This document shows, in pieces, positions 7,338-14,818 of a DNA stretch of 64,000 bases. Made by a program: the position numbers and the translations under genes. Under the pieces are notes generated by a model. It had not been told where the DNA came from, did no database searches, and saw only the letters and a program-made list of their open reading frames with translations. Position 1 is the stretch's first letter; every line of letters begins with the position of its first letter. Origin of the DNA: Streptoalloteichus hindustanus (GTDB taxonomy: Bacteria; Actinomycetota; Actinomycetes; Mycobacteriales; Pseudonocardiaceae); contig NZ_FQVN01000003.1 of the NCBI RefSeq assembly GCF_900129375.1, positions 310,001 through 374,000 of the forward strand. Reading direction: 5' to 3'.

Positions 7338-8761
7338 GTGCGGTCCCTCGGCAGCACCTCGAGCGGCTTGACGACCAGGTCGACCCCGGCGGTCTCCACG
7401 ACCCGCGCCCGCACCAGGTCGCCGATGACCAGGCCGGAGCCGCCCACGACCACGCACTCGCCGTCGACCTCGGGCGCCTGGTGCGCCGCCCAGCCGAGGC
7501 AGTCCTCCTCGTCGCTCTCGGCCTGGCCGACGAGGACCTCGACCTCCTCGCCGACGCGTTCCTCGGCCCGCTGCGAGGTCACCTCGTCGACCAGCGCGGA
7601 GATCCGGGACACGCGCTCGGCGACGACGTCGGCGTCCAGCTTGCCGTCGAAGCCGGCGGCCTCGGTGCCGTCCTCGTCCGAGTAGCCGAACACGCCGACC
7701 GCGTCCAGCCGGGCCTCGGTCAGGAAGCGCTCCAGCTCGGCCAGGTCCTCCTCGGTCTCGCCGGGGAAGCCGACGATCACGTTGCTGCGGATGCCAGCCT
7801 TCGGGGCCAGCCCGCGGATCTGCTCGACCAGCGCGAGGAACGACTCGGTGGAGCCGAACCGCCGCATGCGGCGCAGCACCGCCTCGCTGGAGTGCTGGAA
7901 CGACAGGTCGAAGTAGGGCACGACCCCGGGCGTGGTGGCGATGGCGCGCACCAGCCCCGGCCGGGTCTCGGCCGGCTGGAGGTAGGACACGCGGACCCGG
8001 TCGATCCCCGGCACCGCCGCCAGGCGCGGCAGCAGGCGCTCCAGCGCGCGCACGTCGCCGAGGTCCTTGCCGTAGGAAGTGGAGTTCTCGCTGACCAGGA
8101 ACAGCTCGCGCACGCCCTGCTCGGCCAGCCAAGCGGCCTCGCCGAGCAGCTCGTCGGCCGGGCGGGAGACGAACGCGCCGCGGAAGGACGGGATCGCGCA
8201 GAACGAGCAGCGCCGGTCGCAGCCGGAGGCGAGCTTGAGCGGGGCCAGCGGTGAGTCGTCGAGCCGGCGGCGGACCGGGCGGGCGCCGCCCACCCAGCCG
8301 TGGCCGGGCAGCGAGACCTGCTCGGCGGCCCTGGGCCGCTGCACGGGCGTGATGGGCAGCAGGGTGCGCCGGTCGACGGGCTGGTGCGACTCGACCGCCC
8401 GCCCGGCCACGACGTCGTCCAGTCGCGCGCCCAGCGTCGGGTAGTGGTCGAAGCCGAGGACCGCGTTGGCCTCCGGCAGGTGCTCGGCGAGCTCGGCGCC
8501 GTAGCGCTCGGCCATGCAGCCGACGGCGACGACCTTCGCGCCGGTGTCGGCCGCGCTGAGCACCGTGTCGACCGAGTCCTGCTTGGCGGACTCGACGAAG
8601 CCGCAGGTGTTGACCACGACGACGTCGGCGTCCTGGTCGGCGTCCACCAGCTGCCAGCCGTCGGCGCTGAGCCGTCCGGCGAGCTCCTCGGAGTCCACCT
8701 CGTTGCGGGCGCAGCCGAGGGTCACCATGGCGACACGACGGGAGTTGACAGGGGTAGACAC
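7334..8761 (-). CDS. rimO: RimO, ribosomal protein S12 methylthiotransferase
   Basis: Radical-SAM enzyme that methylthiolates Asp in ribosomal protein S12. The N-terminal MTTase domain carries its three Fe-S cysteines in [15 protein letters not shown] and AVGCMAERY. The radical-SAM CxxxCxxC is in [17 protein letters not shown] (about residue 175). The C-terminal TRAM domain follows, giving about 475 aa, longer than many RimO proteins because of an insertion before the radical-SAM motif. The chosen GTG (8761) gives [17 protein letters not shown]; the upstream ATG at 8839 only adds a low-quality extension. First gene of the rimO-pgsA-cinA operon. Confidence 0.92.
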   Translation of the reverse strand: MSTPVNSRRVAMVTLGCARNEVDSEELAGRLSADGWQLVDADQDADVVVVNTCGFVESAKQDSVDTVLSAADTGAKVVAVGCMAERYGAELAEHLPEANAVLGFDHYPTLGARLDDVVAGRAVESHQPVDRRTLLPITPVQRPRAAEQVSLPGHGWVGGARPVRRRLDDSPLAPLKLASGCDRRCSFCAIPSFRGAFVSRPADELLGEAAWLAEQGVRELFLVSENSTSYGKDLGDVRALERLLPRLAAVPGIDRVRVSYLQPAETRPGLVRAIATTPGVVPYFDLSFQHSSEAVLRRMRRFGSTESFLALVEQIRGLAPKAGIRSNVIVGFPGETEEDLAELERFLTEARLDAVGVFGYSDEDGTEAAGFDGKLDADVVAERVSRISALVDEVTSQRAEERVGEEVEVLVGQAESDEEDCLGWAAHQAPEVDGECVVVGGSGLVIGDLVRARVVETAGVDLVVKPLEVLPRDRT

Positions 8762-9398
8762 GCCGTCAGGGTAGCCGGCGCACCCGGCCCCCCTGGAAAT
8801 CGCGGTCTCGGTCCACCACCACCGTCCGCCGCGCTCCACTGCCTGCTGCCCGGTTTTCCCGATTTTCCCGCCCAGGTTCGCACGGGCTGCTCGTCAGTTC
8901 GCCGCCACCGCCGTCCGAGCCCGATGGGACCCCTTCCATCCGCGCGGGGACCACGCAGTGCCGCCTCAATCCGAATACGTGTTCCCTCCGCTTTGCCAAA
9001 GGTGGAATAGCGGGGGCGATCCAGCCGCGGGCGGAACCTCTGGGCACTCTCGCTGAGGTTCAGGACAGCGCTGGTCCTCACCTGCCCGACAGGCGATCCC
9101 AGCCGGGGGCGCCCCGTCCCTTCCGTCCGCCTCCCAGCCAGGACGCCTCGCCCTGGTGGCCTCGTCCCGTTCTCGGGAAACGACCGTTCAGGGTCCGGAC
9201 GCCCGTCACGGGGCCCAATCGGCGTCCGGATCGGGTTTTGGACGTCGTTCCCGCGTCAGCCGTTGTGGAAACGGCTGTCATTTCACCCGGAAGCGCCTCG
9301 TCCGCCGGTGGTGGCGGAAACCGGAATCCGGAATCGACGGTTCTCCGCGCGTTCCACACCCGACGACGTCCGGGGTGACGAGGACTAGTCTCTCCGTC
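8762..9398. other. Non-coding gap between rimO and argA
   Basis: About 640 bp, less GC-rich than its neighbours, with no protein I recognise. It must hold the divergent rimO and argA promoters. A direct repeat TTTTCCCG-A-TTTTCCCG at 8854-8870 lies about 95 bp upstream of the rimO start. Nothing else stands out. Confidence 0.4.
9386..9391 (+). promoter_or_regulatory. Probable -10 element of a leaderless argA transcript
   Basis: TAGTCT lies 7 bp before the GTG at 9399, the spacing expected when transcription starts at the start codon. No Shine-Dalgarno sequence is present and the -35 region is weak. Confidence 0.4.
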
Positions 9399-9911
9399 GT
9401 GCCAGATCAACCCGGGTTCGTGGTGCGCAGGGCCCGTACGAGTGATGTCCGTGCGATCAAGGCCCTCGTGGACCAGTACGCCGGCAAGGTCCTGCTCAGC
9501 AAGCAGCTCGTCACCCTCTACGAGGACGTCCAGGAGTTCTGGGTCGCCGACGAGGGCGGGCGGATCATCGGTTGCGGCGCGCTGCACGTGCTGTGGGAGG
9601 ACCTGGCGGAGATCCGCACGGTGGCGGTCGACCCCGGCGCCAGGGGCCGGGGCGTGGGGCACGCGCTGGTGCGCCGGCTCGTCGACGTCGCGGTGGACCT
9701 CAACCTGAGCCGCATCTTCGTGCTCACCTTCGAGACCGCGTTCTTCGCGGCGCACGGGTTCGTGGAGATCTCCGGCACTCCGGTGGCCCCCGAGGTCTAC
9801 GAGGAGATGCGGCGCTCCGCGGACGAGGGCGTGGCGGAGTTCCTGGACCTGCCCTACGTCAAGCCGAACACCCTGGGCAACAGCAGGATGCTCCTCGAAC
9901 TGCCCCGGTGA
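9399..9911 (+). CDS. argA: Amino-acid N-acetyltransferase (stand-alone ArgA/NAGS)
   Basis: GNAT-fold enzyme making N-acetylglutamate, the first step of arginine synthesis. 170 residues: VVRRARTSDVRAIKALVDQY at the N-terminus, then VAVDPGARGRGVGHALVRRL (acetyl-CoA-binding Q/RxxGxG/A motif) at about 80-100. FFAAHGFVEI and the C-terminal PYVKPNTLGNSRMLLEL complete the pattern of the short actinobacterial NAGS (Rv2747, 174 aa). The GTG at 9399 was chosen because homologous sequence begins there; the open frame upstream to 9156 looks non-coding. It is probably leaderless and stands alone between two intergenic regions, as in M. tuberculosis where it neighbours pgsA3 and ftsK. Confidence 0.88.
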   Translation: MPDQPGFVVRRARTSDVRAIKALVDQYAGKVLLSKQLVTLYEDVQEFWVADEGGRIIGCGALHVLWEDLAEIRTVAVDPGARGRGVGHALVRRLVDVAVDLNLSRIFVLTFETAFFAAHGFVEISGTPVAPEVYEEMRRSADEGVAEFLDLPYVKPNTLGNSRMLLELPR

Positions 9912-9978
9912 GGCGAGCGGGTGACCGCGACCGCGCTCCCCGCACGCCGCGTCGCCGACTGATCACCTGACATTCACC

Positions 9979-9994
9979 CCGAAGGCTCCTTCGG
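9979..9994. terminator. Small hairpin after argA
   Basis: CCGAAGG-CT-CCTTCGG, perfect 7-bp arms, 68 bp past the argA stop, with no T-run. It may end argA transcription. A related CCTTCGG hairpin occurs at 42735-42777. Confidence 0.35.
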
Positions 9995-10031
9995 AGGGTG
10001 GTGCGGCACACAGCGCTCCCACTACGAAAGC

Positions 10032-10048
10032 GGATGACTTGATCATCC
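10032..10048. promoter_or_regulatory. 17-bp inverted repeat before the phospholipase gene
   Basis: GGATGA-CTTGA-TCATCC, ending 19 bp upstream of the preferred GTG start. Its position would suit an operator; no regulator is assigned. Confidence 0.35.
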
Positions 10049-10067
10049 CATGAAGGGAGCACGTGTC

Positions 10068-10616
10068 GTGGCCACCACCCCTGCCCCCGCGGCCCCGCGC
10101 CGGACCGCCCGGGGCGCCCTCACCGCCGCCGTCCTGGCCGCCTGCGCGTCGCTGTTCGTCGGGGTCGGCACCGCCGAGGCCGCCCTGACCCCGGCCAAGC
10201 TCAGAAGCGTCACCGACGAGTACCTGTTCTCGAAGTCGCTGTCGCAGTTCCACTCGCTCCGCGCCAAGCGCCCGCACTCCAAGCAGCTCGACTGGTCCTC
10301 CGACGGCTGTTCCAAGTCCCCGGACGCGCCGCTGGGCTACGACTTCCTCCCCGCGTGCCAGCGCCACGACTTCGGCTACCGCAACTACAAGAAGCAGAGC
10401 CGGTTCACCAAGGACAACCGCAAGCGCATCGACGACAACTTCCGCGCCGACATGTACTCGATCTGCGACGACAGCTGGACCTGCAAGCGCACCGCGGACA
10501 TCTACTACCACGCGGTGCGGAAGTTCGGCGGCAGCGGCGCCACCACCGCCGAGGTGCTGACCATCGACTCGGTCCGCCACGAGGCCCAGGCCGTCGCCGC
10601 AGCCGACGCCAAGTGA
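10068..10616 (+). CDS. Secreted phospholipase A2 (prokaryotic group XIV type)
   Basis: Calcium-dependent esterase releasing fatty acid from the sn-2 position of phospholipids, exported. An Arg-rich N-terminus and hydrophobic core ending GVGTAEA-AL form a signal peptide (about 37 aa). The mature part has SSDGCSKSPDAPLGYDF and ACQRHDFGYRNY: the His-Asp catalytic pair HDxGYR of Streptomyces PLA2, and four cysteines spaced for two disulfides. The ATG at 10050 opens the frame, but AAGGGAG (10053-10059) lies inside it, 8 bp before GTG 10068. I therefore take 10068 as the start (182 aa). The convergent GT87 gene is separated by a strong hairpin. Confidence 0.88.
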   Translation: MATTPAPAAPRRTARGALTAAVLAACASLFVGVGTAEAALTPAKLRSVTDEYLFSKSLSQFHSLRAKRPHSKQLDWSSDGCSKSPDAPLGYDFLPACQRHDFGYRNYKKQSRFTKDNRKRIDDNFRADMYSICDDSWTCKRTADIYYHAVRKFGGSGATTAEVLTIDSVRHEAQAVAAADAK

Positions 10617-10622
10617 CACCGG

Positions 10623-10650
10623 CGGGGCGCGCGACCCCTCGCGCGCCCCG
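10623..10650. terminator. Bidirectional hairpin terminator
   Basis: CGGGGCGCGCGA and TCGCGCGCCCCG are perfect 12-bp arms around CCCC, between the convergent phospholipase and GT87 genes. No T-run. Confidence 0.65.
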
Positions 10651-10670
10651 TGCCCGTCATCTCGCGCTCC

Positions 10671-11960
10671 TCAGGTTGAGCCGCGCCGCTGCCCTGGCGA
10701 GACCAAACGCCGGGCGCGGTCCTCTCCGTCCGACTCATCCAGGATCGTGCCGACGGCAGCCCCGACATCGGGCACGAGCCGACCATCGGGCGCCTTCCCC
10801 GCCCTTGTGGCCCGGACAACCACACCCAGCACGATGAGCCCGAGCACGACGTAGAGCTCGGAGAGCGGGAATCCCGCGCCCAACAACCCCTCGGGCAACG
10901 GGAACGCCTTGCCCGGCTTGGGCCAGGTGGCGAGCAGGACCACCAGTCCCACGGTGAGGCGCCGCCGTCCCGCCAGCCACAGGTGAACCACCAGCGGGAC
11001 GCACCAGACCCAGTGGTGGTGCCAGGAAACCGGCGAGATGAGCAGGGCGGTCAGCGCACAGGTCAGTATCCCGCCCAGTTCGGAACCCCGGCGGTGCAGC
11101 CGCAAGGCGGCGCGCAGGCCCAGGAAGGCGACCAGCGCGACGATCACGAACCAGGACAGCGCCAGCAGCGGACTGTCCATTGTGGAGCTCGTCAGTCGAC
11201 CGAGAAGCGCCCGCAGGGACTGGTTGCCGAAGTAGTAGACGTCGCCGCCGATTCGGGACGCCTTCATGAACTCGCCGGACCAGTACTGGCCGGACTCCTG
11301 CGGTGCCACCAGGAAACCGAGTGCGACGGTGCCGATCACCGTCGCGGACGCCACCCCGACGGCACGGAACCTCCGGGTCAGCAGGAGATAGACGACGAAC
11401 AGGCCGGGCGTCAGCTTGACCGCCGTGGCCAGTCCGATCCCGATCCCCATGACACGGCGGGGAAGGACGAAGTCCAGCAACACCAACGCCATCAGGACGA
11501 CGTTGACCTGGCCGTAGGTCAGGCTGCCCTGGACCGGTTCCAGCCAGAGCCCCACCGCGGAGGCGGTCGCCACGACGGCGAAGCGCTGTCGCACGGGCAT
11601 CCCGACAAGCTTTGTCACGCACCACACGGCCAGGACCAGCGCACCGATCGTCAGTCCCGCCATGACGAGCCGGGCCGCGGCCATGGGCATCACCGCCAGG
11701 CCGGCGAACAACAAAGCGCTGAACGGGGTGTTGGTGAACGGCAGGCCGTTGAAGTGAGCGGTGTACAGCCCGGTTCCCTCCAGGAGCGCCCGGCCACCCT
11801 GGCGGTAGATGTCCAGGTCGAACATGAACCAGCGCTCCAGCGGCCAGACGTACGCCTGCACCGCGTAGAGGGCGACTGCCAGGACCGCGACGCCCGCGGC
11901 CAGCGCGTTCCGGGGCCTGGGCGTGAGGAGTGCGGTCGGGACAGGACGTCGGCGCAGCAC
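10671..11960 (-). CDS. GT87-family (DUF2029) polyprenol-linked mannosyltransferase-like membrane protein
   Basis: 429 residues with about ten transmembrane helices. The first external loop carries FDLDIYRQGGRALLEGTGLY, the Asp-containing motif of GT-C fold family 87. That family uses polyprenyl-phosphate mannose to extend cell-envelope glycolipids (PimE type). Further family-like segments are GLPFTNTPFSALLFAGLA and SGSLTYGQVN-like VQGSLTYGQVNVVLMALV. The tail is basic and cytoplasmic. The GTG at 11960 has AAGGAG 7 bp upstream. Directly before it is an operator identical in arms to that at the gntR start, so it belongs to the same regulon as the ABC genes, 85 bp behind them. Confidence 0.8.
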   Translation of the reverse strand: MLRRRPVPTALLTPRPRNALAAGVAVLAVALYAVQAYVWPLERWFMFDLDIYRQGGRALLEGTGLYTAHFNGLPFTNTPFSALLFAGLAVMPMAAARLVMAGLTIGALVLAVWCVTKLVGMPVRQRFAVVATASAVGLWLEPVQGSLTYGQVNVVLMALVLLDFVLPRRVMGIGIGLATAVKLTPGLFVVYLLLTRRFRAVGVASATVIGTVALGFLVAPQESGQYWSGEFMKASRIGGDVYYFGNQSLRALLGRLTSSTMDSPLLALSWFVIVALVAFLGLRAALRLHRRGSELGGILTCALTALLISPVSWHHHWVWCVPLVVHLWLAGRRRLTVGLVVLLATWPKPGKAFPLPEGLLGAGFPLSELYVVLGLIVLGVVVRATRAGKAPDGRLVPDVGAAVGTILDESDGEDRARRLVSPGQRRGST

Positions 11961-11978
11961 GAGAGCGCTCCTTACCTA

Positions 11979-12000
11979 TTTCACTAGTTCCTTAGTGGAA
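11979..12000. promoter_or_regulatory. GntR-type operator before the GT87 gene
   Basis: TTTCACTA (11979-11986), spacer GTTCCT, TAGTGGAA (11993-12000). Read on the other strand, its arms TTCCACTA/TAGTGAAA equal exactly those of the site at 14256-14277, with the same 6-bp spacer. It lies just upstream of the GT87 ribosome site. Confidence 0.75.
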
Positions 12001-12045
12001 TGGGGACCCGCGAAAACGCCACCCGACCCCGGGCTGCGCGGTCGA

Positions 12046-13020
12046 TCAGCTCATGCGCCTGCGCAGCAACCAGACGGCGACCGCGACGAGAACACCCGCC
12101 AGGAGCGCGAACAGGCCGAACTCGATGCCCTGGAACAACCAGAACCGGTGACCGGGGTGCACGAAGCTGGCCAACCTCAGTCCGTGGTCCACCAGACACC
12201 CCTCGAACGCCCTGCTGCCCCACGGCCCGTCACAGGCGCGCAGCACGGCGTCACGCCTGGCTCCGTCGACGTCGCCGCCGGCGAGGTCGACGATGACGTC
12301 CTGGCGCAGACTCCAGCGAGCTCGGTCCGTCTGGAATTCCGCCCGATCGAACTGCCCGACGACGGGCGGTCGATAGTGAGGACGAAGAAACCGCCCCACG
12401 ACGTACATCACGCCCACCGCGCCCACCAACGTCAGCGCCATCGCGGGCACCACCCGCCGGACCAACAGTCCACACGCGACACCCAGGGCGAGGGCGAACA
12501 CCGTGTAGCCGACCATGGTGAGCGGCTGCACCTCGAACTGGCCGGGCTGGAACCGCTCCCGCGCCCCCATCAGGTCGCCGAGCGAGGAAACCCACCACGC
12601 GCGGACCAGACCGAGCACCACCGCGCCCAGCAGGGCCGGAACGGCGACCATTCCCAGCTTCACGAAGAACCACCGACGGGGGCGCACGGACTGGCTCAGC
12701 GCGAGCAGGTGGGTGCCCTGCTCCAACTCGCGACCGAACGCTGGAGCACCGGCGAAGACACCCGCGAGCACCATGTACCCCGCGAGTGCCCAGAACACGT
12801 TCCGCGCAGCAGGCACGCTGATTGCCCAGAGTTGCCAGTACGACCTGTTCCTGAGGCATGCCTGCGTTCGCTCGTCAGGCAGGCAGTTCCACACATGTCG
12901 CGCGTCGACCTCCGCGAGCATGGTGGAGCGGTAGTAGACCATCAGCGCGACCACGGCCAGCACGTAGACACCGAGGGCGCACAGCGCGGCGCGGTGCTGC
13001 CGCCAAGCCAGCCAGATCAT
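12046..13020 (-). CDS. ABC transporter permease subunit
   Basis: 324 residues beginning MIWLAWRQHRAALCALGVYV, with about six transmembrane helices and a large extracytoplasmic loop (about 35-85 and 215-285) containing four cysteines. FGRELEQGTHLLALSQSV followed by RRWFFVKLG is the typical permease/ATPase contact region of ABC-2-type exporters. Its ATG overlaps the stop of the ATPase gene (ATGA), so the two are coupled. The substrate is unknown; the GntR-ABC arrangement resembles ytrA-ytrB modules that respond to envelope stress. The open frame extending upstream to 13284 is a shadow of the ATPase gene. Confidence 0.85.
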   Translation of the reverse strand: MIWLAWRQHRAALCALGVYVLAVVALMVYYRSTMLAEVDARHVWNCLPDERTQACLRNRSYWQLWAISVPAARNVFWALAGYMVLAGVFAGAPAFGRELEQGTHLLALSQSVRPRRWFFVKLGMVAVPALLGAVVLGLVRAWWVSSLGDLMGARERFQPGQFEVQPLTMVGYTVFALALGVACGLLVRRVVPAMALTLVGAVGVMYVVGRFLRPHYRPPVVGQFDRAEFQTDRARWSLRQDVIVDLAGGDVDGARRDAVLRACDGPWGSRAFEGCLVDHGLRLASFVHPGHRFWLFQGIEFGLFALLAGVLVAVAVWLLRRRMS

Positions 13021-13850
13021 GCCGCCACTCCCCGGTTCGCGCGCAGGTAGGCGATAACCAGTTCTTCCAGTCCGGGTGCGCTGACCAGTTCCTCGGGCAC
13101 GTCGAGCTCGCCGGTCACCCGCACCAGGGTGGTTCCCCGGTGTTCGCCGCCACGGCCCAGGATCACCTGGTGGTCGCCGAGGTCGCCCCGCCCGGCGAGC
13201 ACCACGCGGTGGTTGTCGAGCAACTCCTCGACCTCGCCCGCCAACTGGACGACGCCCCGGTCGAGCAGCAGCAGGTGATCGCACACCCCGTCGAGGTCGG
13301 AGACCACATGCGTCGAGAGCACGACGGTCACACCGGTCTCGGCGACCGCGACCATGAGCGTGCGGAGGACATCCTCACGGGCCACCGGGTCCATTTCGGA
13401 CAGTGGCTCGTCCAGCAGCAGGACGTCGGGGCGACGAGCCAGGGCGAGCACGAGCGCGAGCCGGGCACGTTCCCCACCCGACAGCCTGTTCACCTTGGCG
13501 GACAGCGGCAACGCCGCCTCGCCGACGAGCTGGCGCGCGTAGGTGTCGTCCCAGTCCTCCGCGTTCGTCACGCGACCGAACCGGAGCATCTCGGCCACGG
13601 TGAAGCCGCGGTAGAGCGGCTTGTCCTGGGCCACGAAGCCGACGCTCCCGCGCGTGGCGACCGCGCCCTCGCTCGGCCGGAGCAGCCCCGCCGCGATCTT
13701 GAGCAGGGTGCTCTTGCCGGCCCCGTTCGCCCCGACCAACGCCGTCACCGAGCCGGCCGGCAGCTCGAAGGAACAGTCGCGCAGCGCCCATCCACGCCGG
13801 CGGCGCAGGCCGAGGCCCTCGGCGCGCACGGCAACACCCGGATCGGACAA
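13017..13850 (-). CDS. ABC transporter ATP-binding protein
   Basis: 277 residues with all nucleotide-binding motifs: Walker A ALVGANGAGKSTLL (about 38-51), Q-loop VGFVAQDKPLY, signature RLSGGERARLALVLAL, Walker B DVLLLDEPLSEMDP and switch His in VVLSTHVVSDL. The C-terminal 70 residues (after about 205) form the usual accessory domain of drug/lipid-type ABC-2 exporters. The TTG at 13850 follows GGGGGAG closely and lies 18 bp after the gntR stop; a GTG about 20 bp further in is an alternative start. Partner of the permease at 12046-13020. Confidence 0.9.
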   Translation of the reverse strand: MSDPGVAVRAEGLGLRRRRGWALRDCSFELPAGSVTALVGANGAGKSTLLKIAAGLLRPSEGAVATRGSVGFVAQDKPLYRGFTVAEMLRFGRVTNAEDWDDTYARQLVGEAALPLSAKVNRLSGGERARLALVLALARRPDVLLLDEPLSEMDPVAREDVLRTLMVAVAETGVTVVLSTHVVSDLDGVCDHLLLLDRGVVQLAGEVEELLDNHRVVLAGRGDLGDHQVILGRGGEHRGTTLVRVTGELDVPEELVSAPGLEELVIAYLRANRGVAA

Positions 13851-13868
13851 CGCTCCCCCTGTCGCAGC

Positions 13869-14261
13869 TCAGAACCGCTGGTCCAGCACGGCCCGGAACA
13901 ACGCCTCCACGTCCTCCCGGCCCATGCCGAGCTGGCGCGCCCGGTCCATCCACTCCAGCAGGTCCCCGCGGAGCGGCGAGTCCTCGGCCACGCCCGGCGT
14001 CGCCAGCGACCGGCGCACGAAGGTGCCCAACCCCGGGCGGGGTTCGACCAGCCCCTCGCGTTCCAGTTCGCGGTACGCCTTCAGCACGGTGTTGGGGTTG
14101 ATCCCGGTCCGCGCCACCACGTCCTTCGCGGTCGGCAACCGGTCGCCCGGGCCGACCAGCCCGAGCCGCAGCGCCTGCTTCACCTGGTTCACCAGCTGCA
14201 GGTAGGTGGCCACCCCGGAACGTCGGTCGATCCGGAAGTCGATCAACCTCAACCCTTCCAC
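13869..14261 (-). CDS. GntR-family (YtrA subfamily) repressor of the ABC/GT87 locus
   Basis: About 130 residues. IDFRIDRRSGVATYLQLVNQ begins a winged helix-turn-helix typical of short YtrA-type GntR proteins. GDRLPTAKDVVARTGINPN and KAYRELEREGLVEPRPGLGT are the GntR recognition helix and wing. Only a short dimerisation tail follows, without an effector domain. First gene of gntR-ATPase-permease. The GTG at 14261 lies inside the operator at 14256-14277; a TTG nine bases downstream or the following codons could be the true start. Operators with identical arms before this gene and before GT87 argue for autoregulation plus control of GT87. Confidence 0.87.
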   Translation of the reverse strand: MEGLRLIDFRIDRRSGVATYLQLVNQVKQALRLGLVGPGDRLPTAKDVVARTGINPNTVLKAYRELEREGLVEPRPGLGTFVRRSLATPGVAEDSPLRGDLLEWMDRARQLGMGREDVEALFRAVLDQRF

Positions 14262-14277
14262 TAATCACATAGTGAAA
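14256..14277. promoter_or_regulatory. GntR-type operator at the gntR start
   Basis: TTCCACTA (14256-14263), spacer ATCACA, TAGTGAAA (14270-14277). It has the same 8-6-8 design and arms as 11979-12000, and it overlaps the gntR start codon. Confidence 0.75.
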
Positions 14278-14510
14278 CCACAGGTACCGAACTCGCGGCC
14301 GGCTTGTCAAGATCGACCGGCCGCGCCATGGGCCCGGGGGCGGACCGACCTGGGCGACAACGCGGCACCGGCGAGGGGCGCCGCTCGCGCACCCTCCGGT
14401 ACCACAGTGACATTCACGACACCAACAACAGGAAACAGGACCGCGAAAGCGGCTGCCACACCAACCCGGACGTCCACGCGAGCCGCTCCGGTCCCCAAAA
14501 GTGGAAAAGC
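14278..14510. other. Non-coding gap between gntR and the tRNA-Leu terminator
   Basis: No gene recognised. It should carry the gntR promoter; the rest looks like spacer. Confidence 0.4.
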
Positions 14511-14541
14511 GACAGGCACCCCGCTGAGCGGGGTGCCTGTC
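14511..14541 (-). terminator. Intrinsic terminator of tRNA-Leu
   Basis: GACAGGCACCCCGCT and AGCGGGGTGCCTGTC are perfect 15-bp arms around a single G. The minus strand continues GCTTTTCCACTTTTGG, a U-rich tail. It lies 35 bp past the tRNA 3' end. Confidence 0.85.
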
Positions 14542-14576
14542 GAAGAGAAAGCTGTGGCGGGAAAGCCACGGGATTG

Positions 14577-14660
14577 TGTCCGAGGGGGGACTTGAACCCC
14601 CACCCCCTATACGGGGACTAGCACCTCAAGCTAGCGCGTCTGCCATTCCGCCACCCGGAC
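14577..14660 (-). tRNA. tRNA-Leu (anticodon GAG)
   Basis: Class II tRNA on the minus strand. The acceptor stem GTCCGGG pairs with CTCGGAC. The anticodon stem CTAGC/GCTAG encloses TTGAGGT, giving anticodon GAG (reads CUC/CUU). A long variable arm (CCCC...GGGG) and a T-arm GGGGG-TTCAAGT-CCCCC are present. The 3' CCA is not encoded (CAA follows the discriminator A). It sits between ftsK and the ABC locus, with its own terminator. Confidence 0.95.
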
Positions 14661-14780
14661 CGGTGGTCGCGGCTGTTCGCCGCGTTCCTGGCAAGAATAT
14701 ACGGAACAGCCGCGAGAACCAAAATCGGGATCGACGGGCCAGGGGCGGTGCACGACCGGCCCGCCTGAGCTGGGACGACG

Positions 14781-14816
14781 GCGGAGCGCGTCGCGGGCGG
14801 CCGCGGCGCGCTCCGC
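14781..14816 (-). terminator. Hairpin terminator after ftsK
   Basis: GCGGAGCGCG (14781-14790) and CGCGCTCCGC (14807-14816) with inner GCGG/CCGC, directly behind the ftsK stop. No T-run. Confidence 0.55.
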
Positions 14817-14818
14817 TC

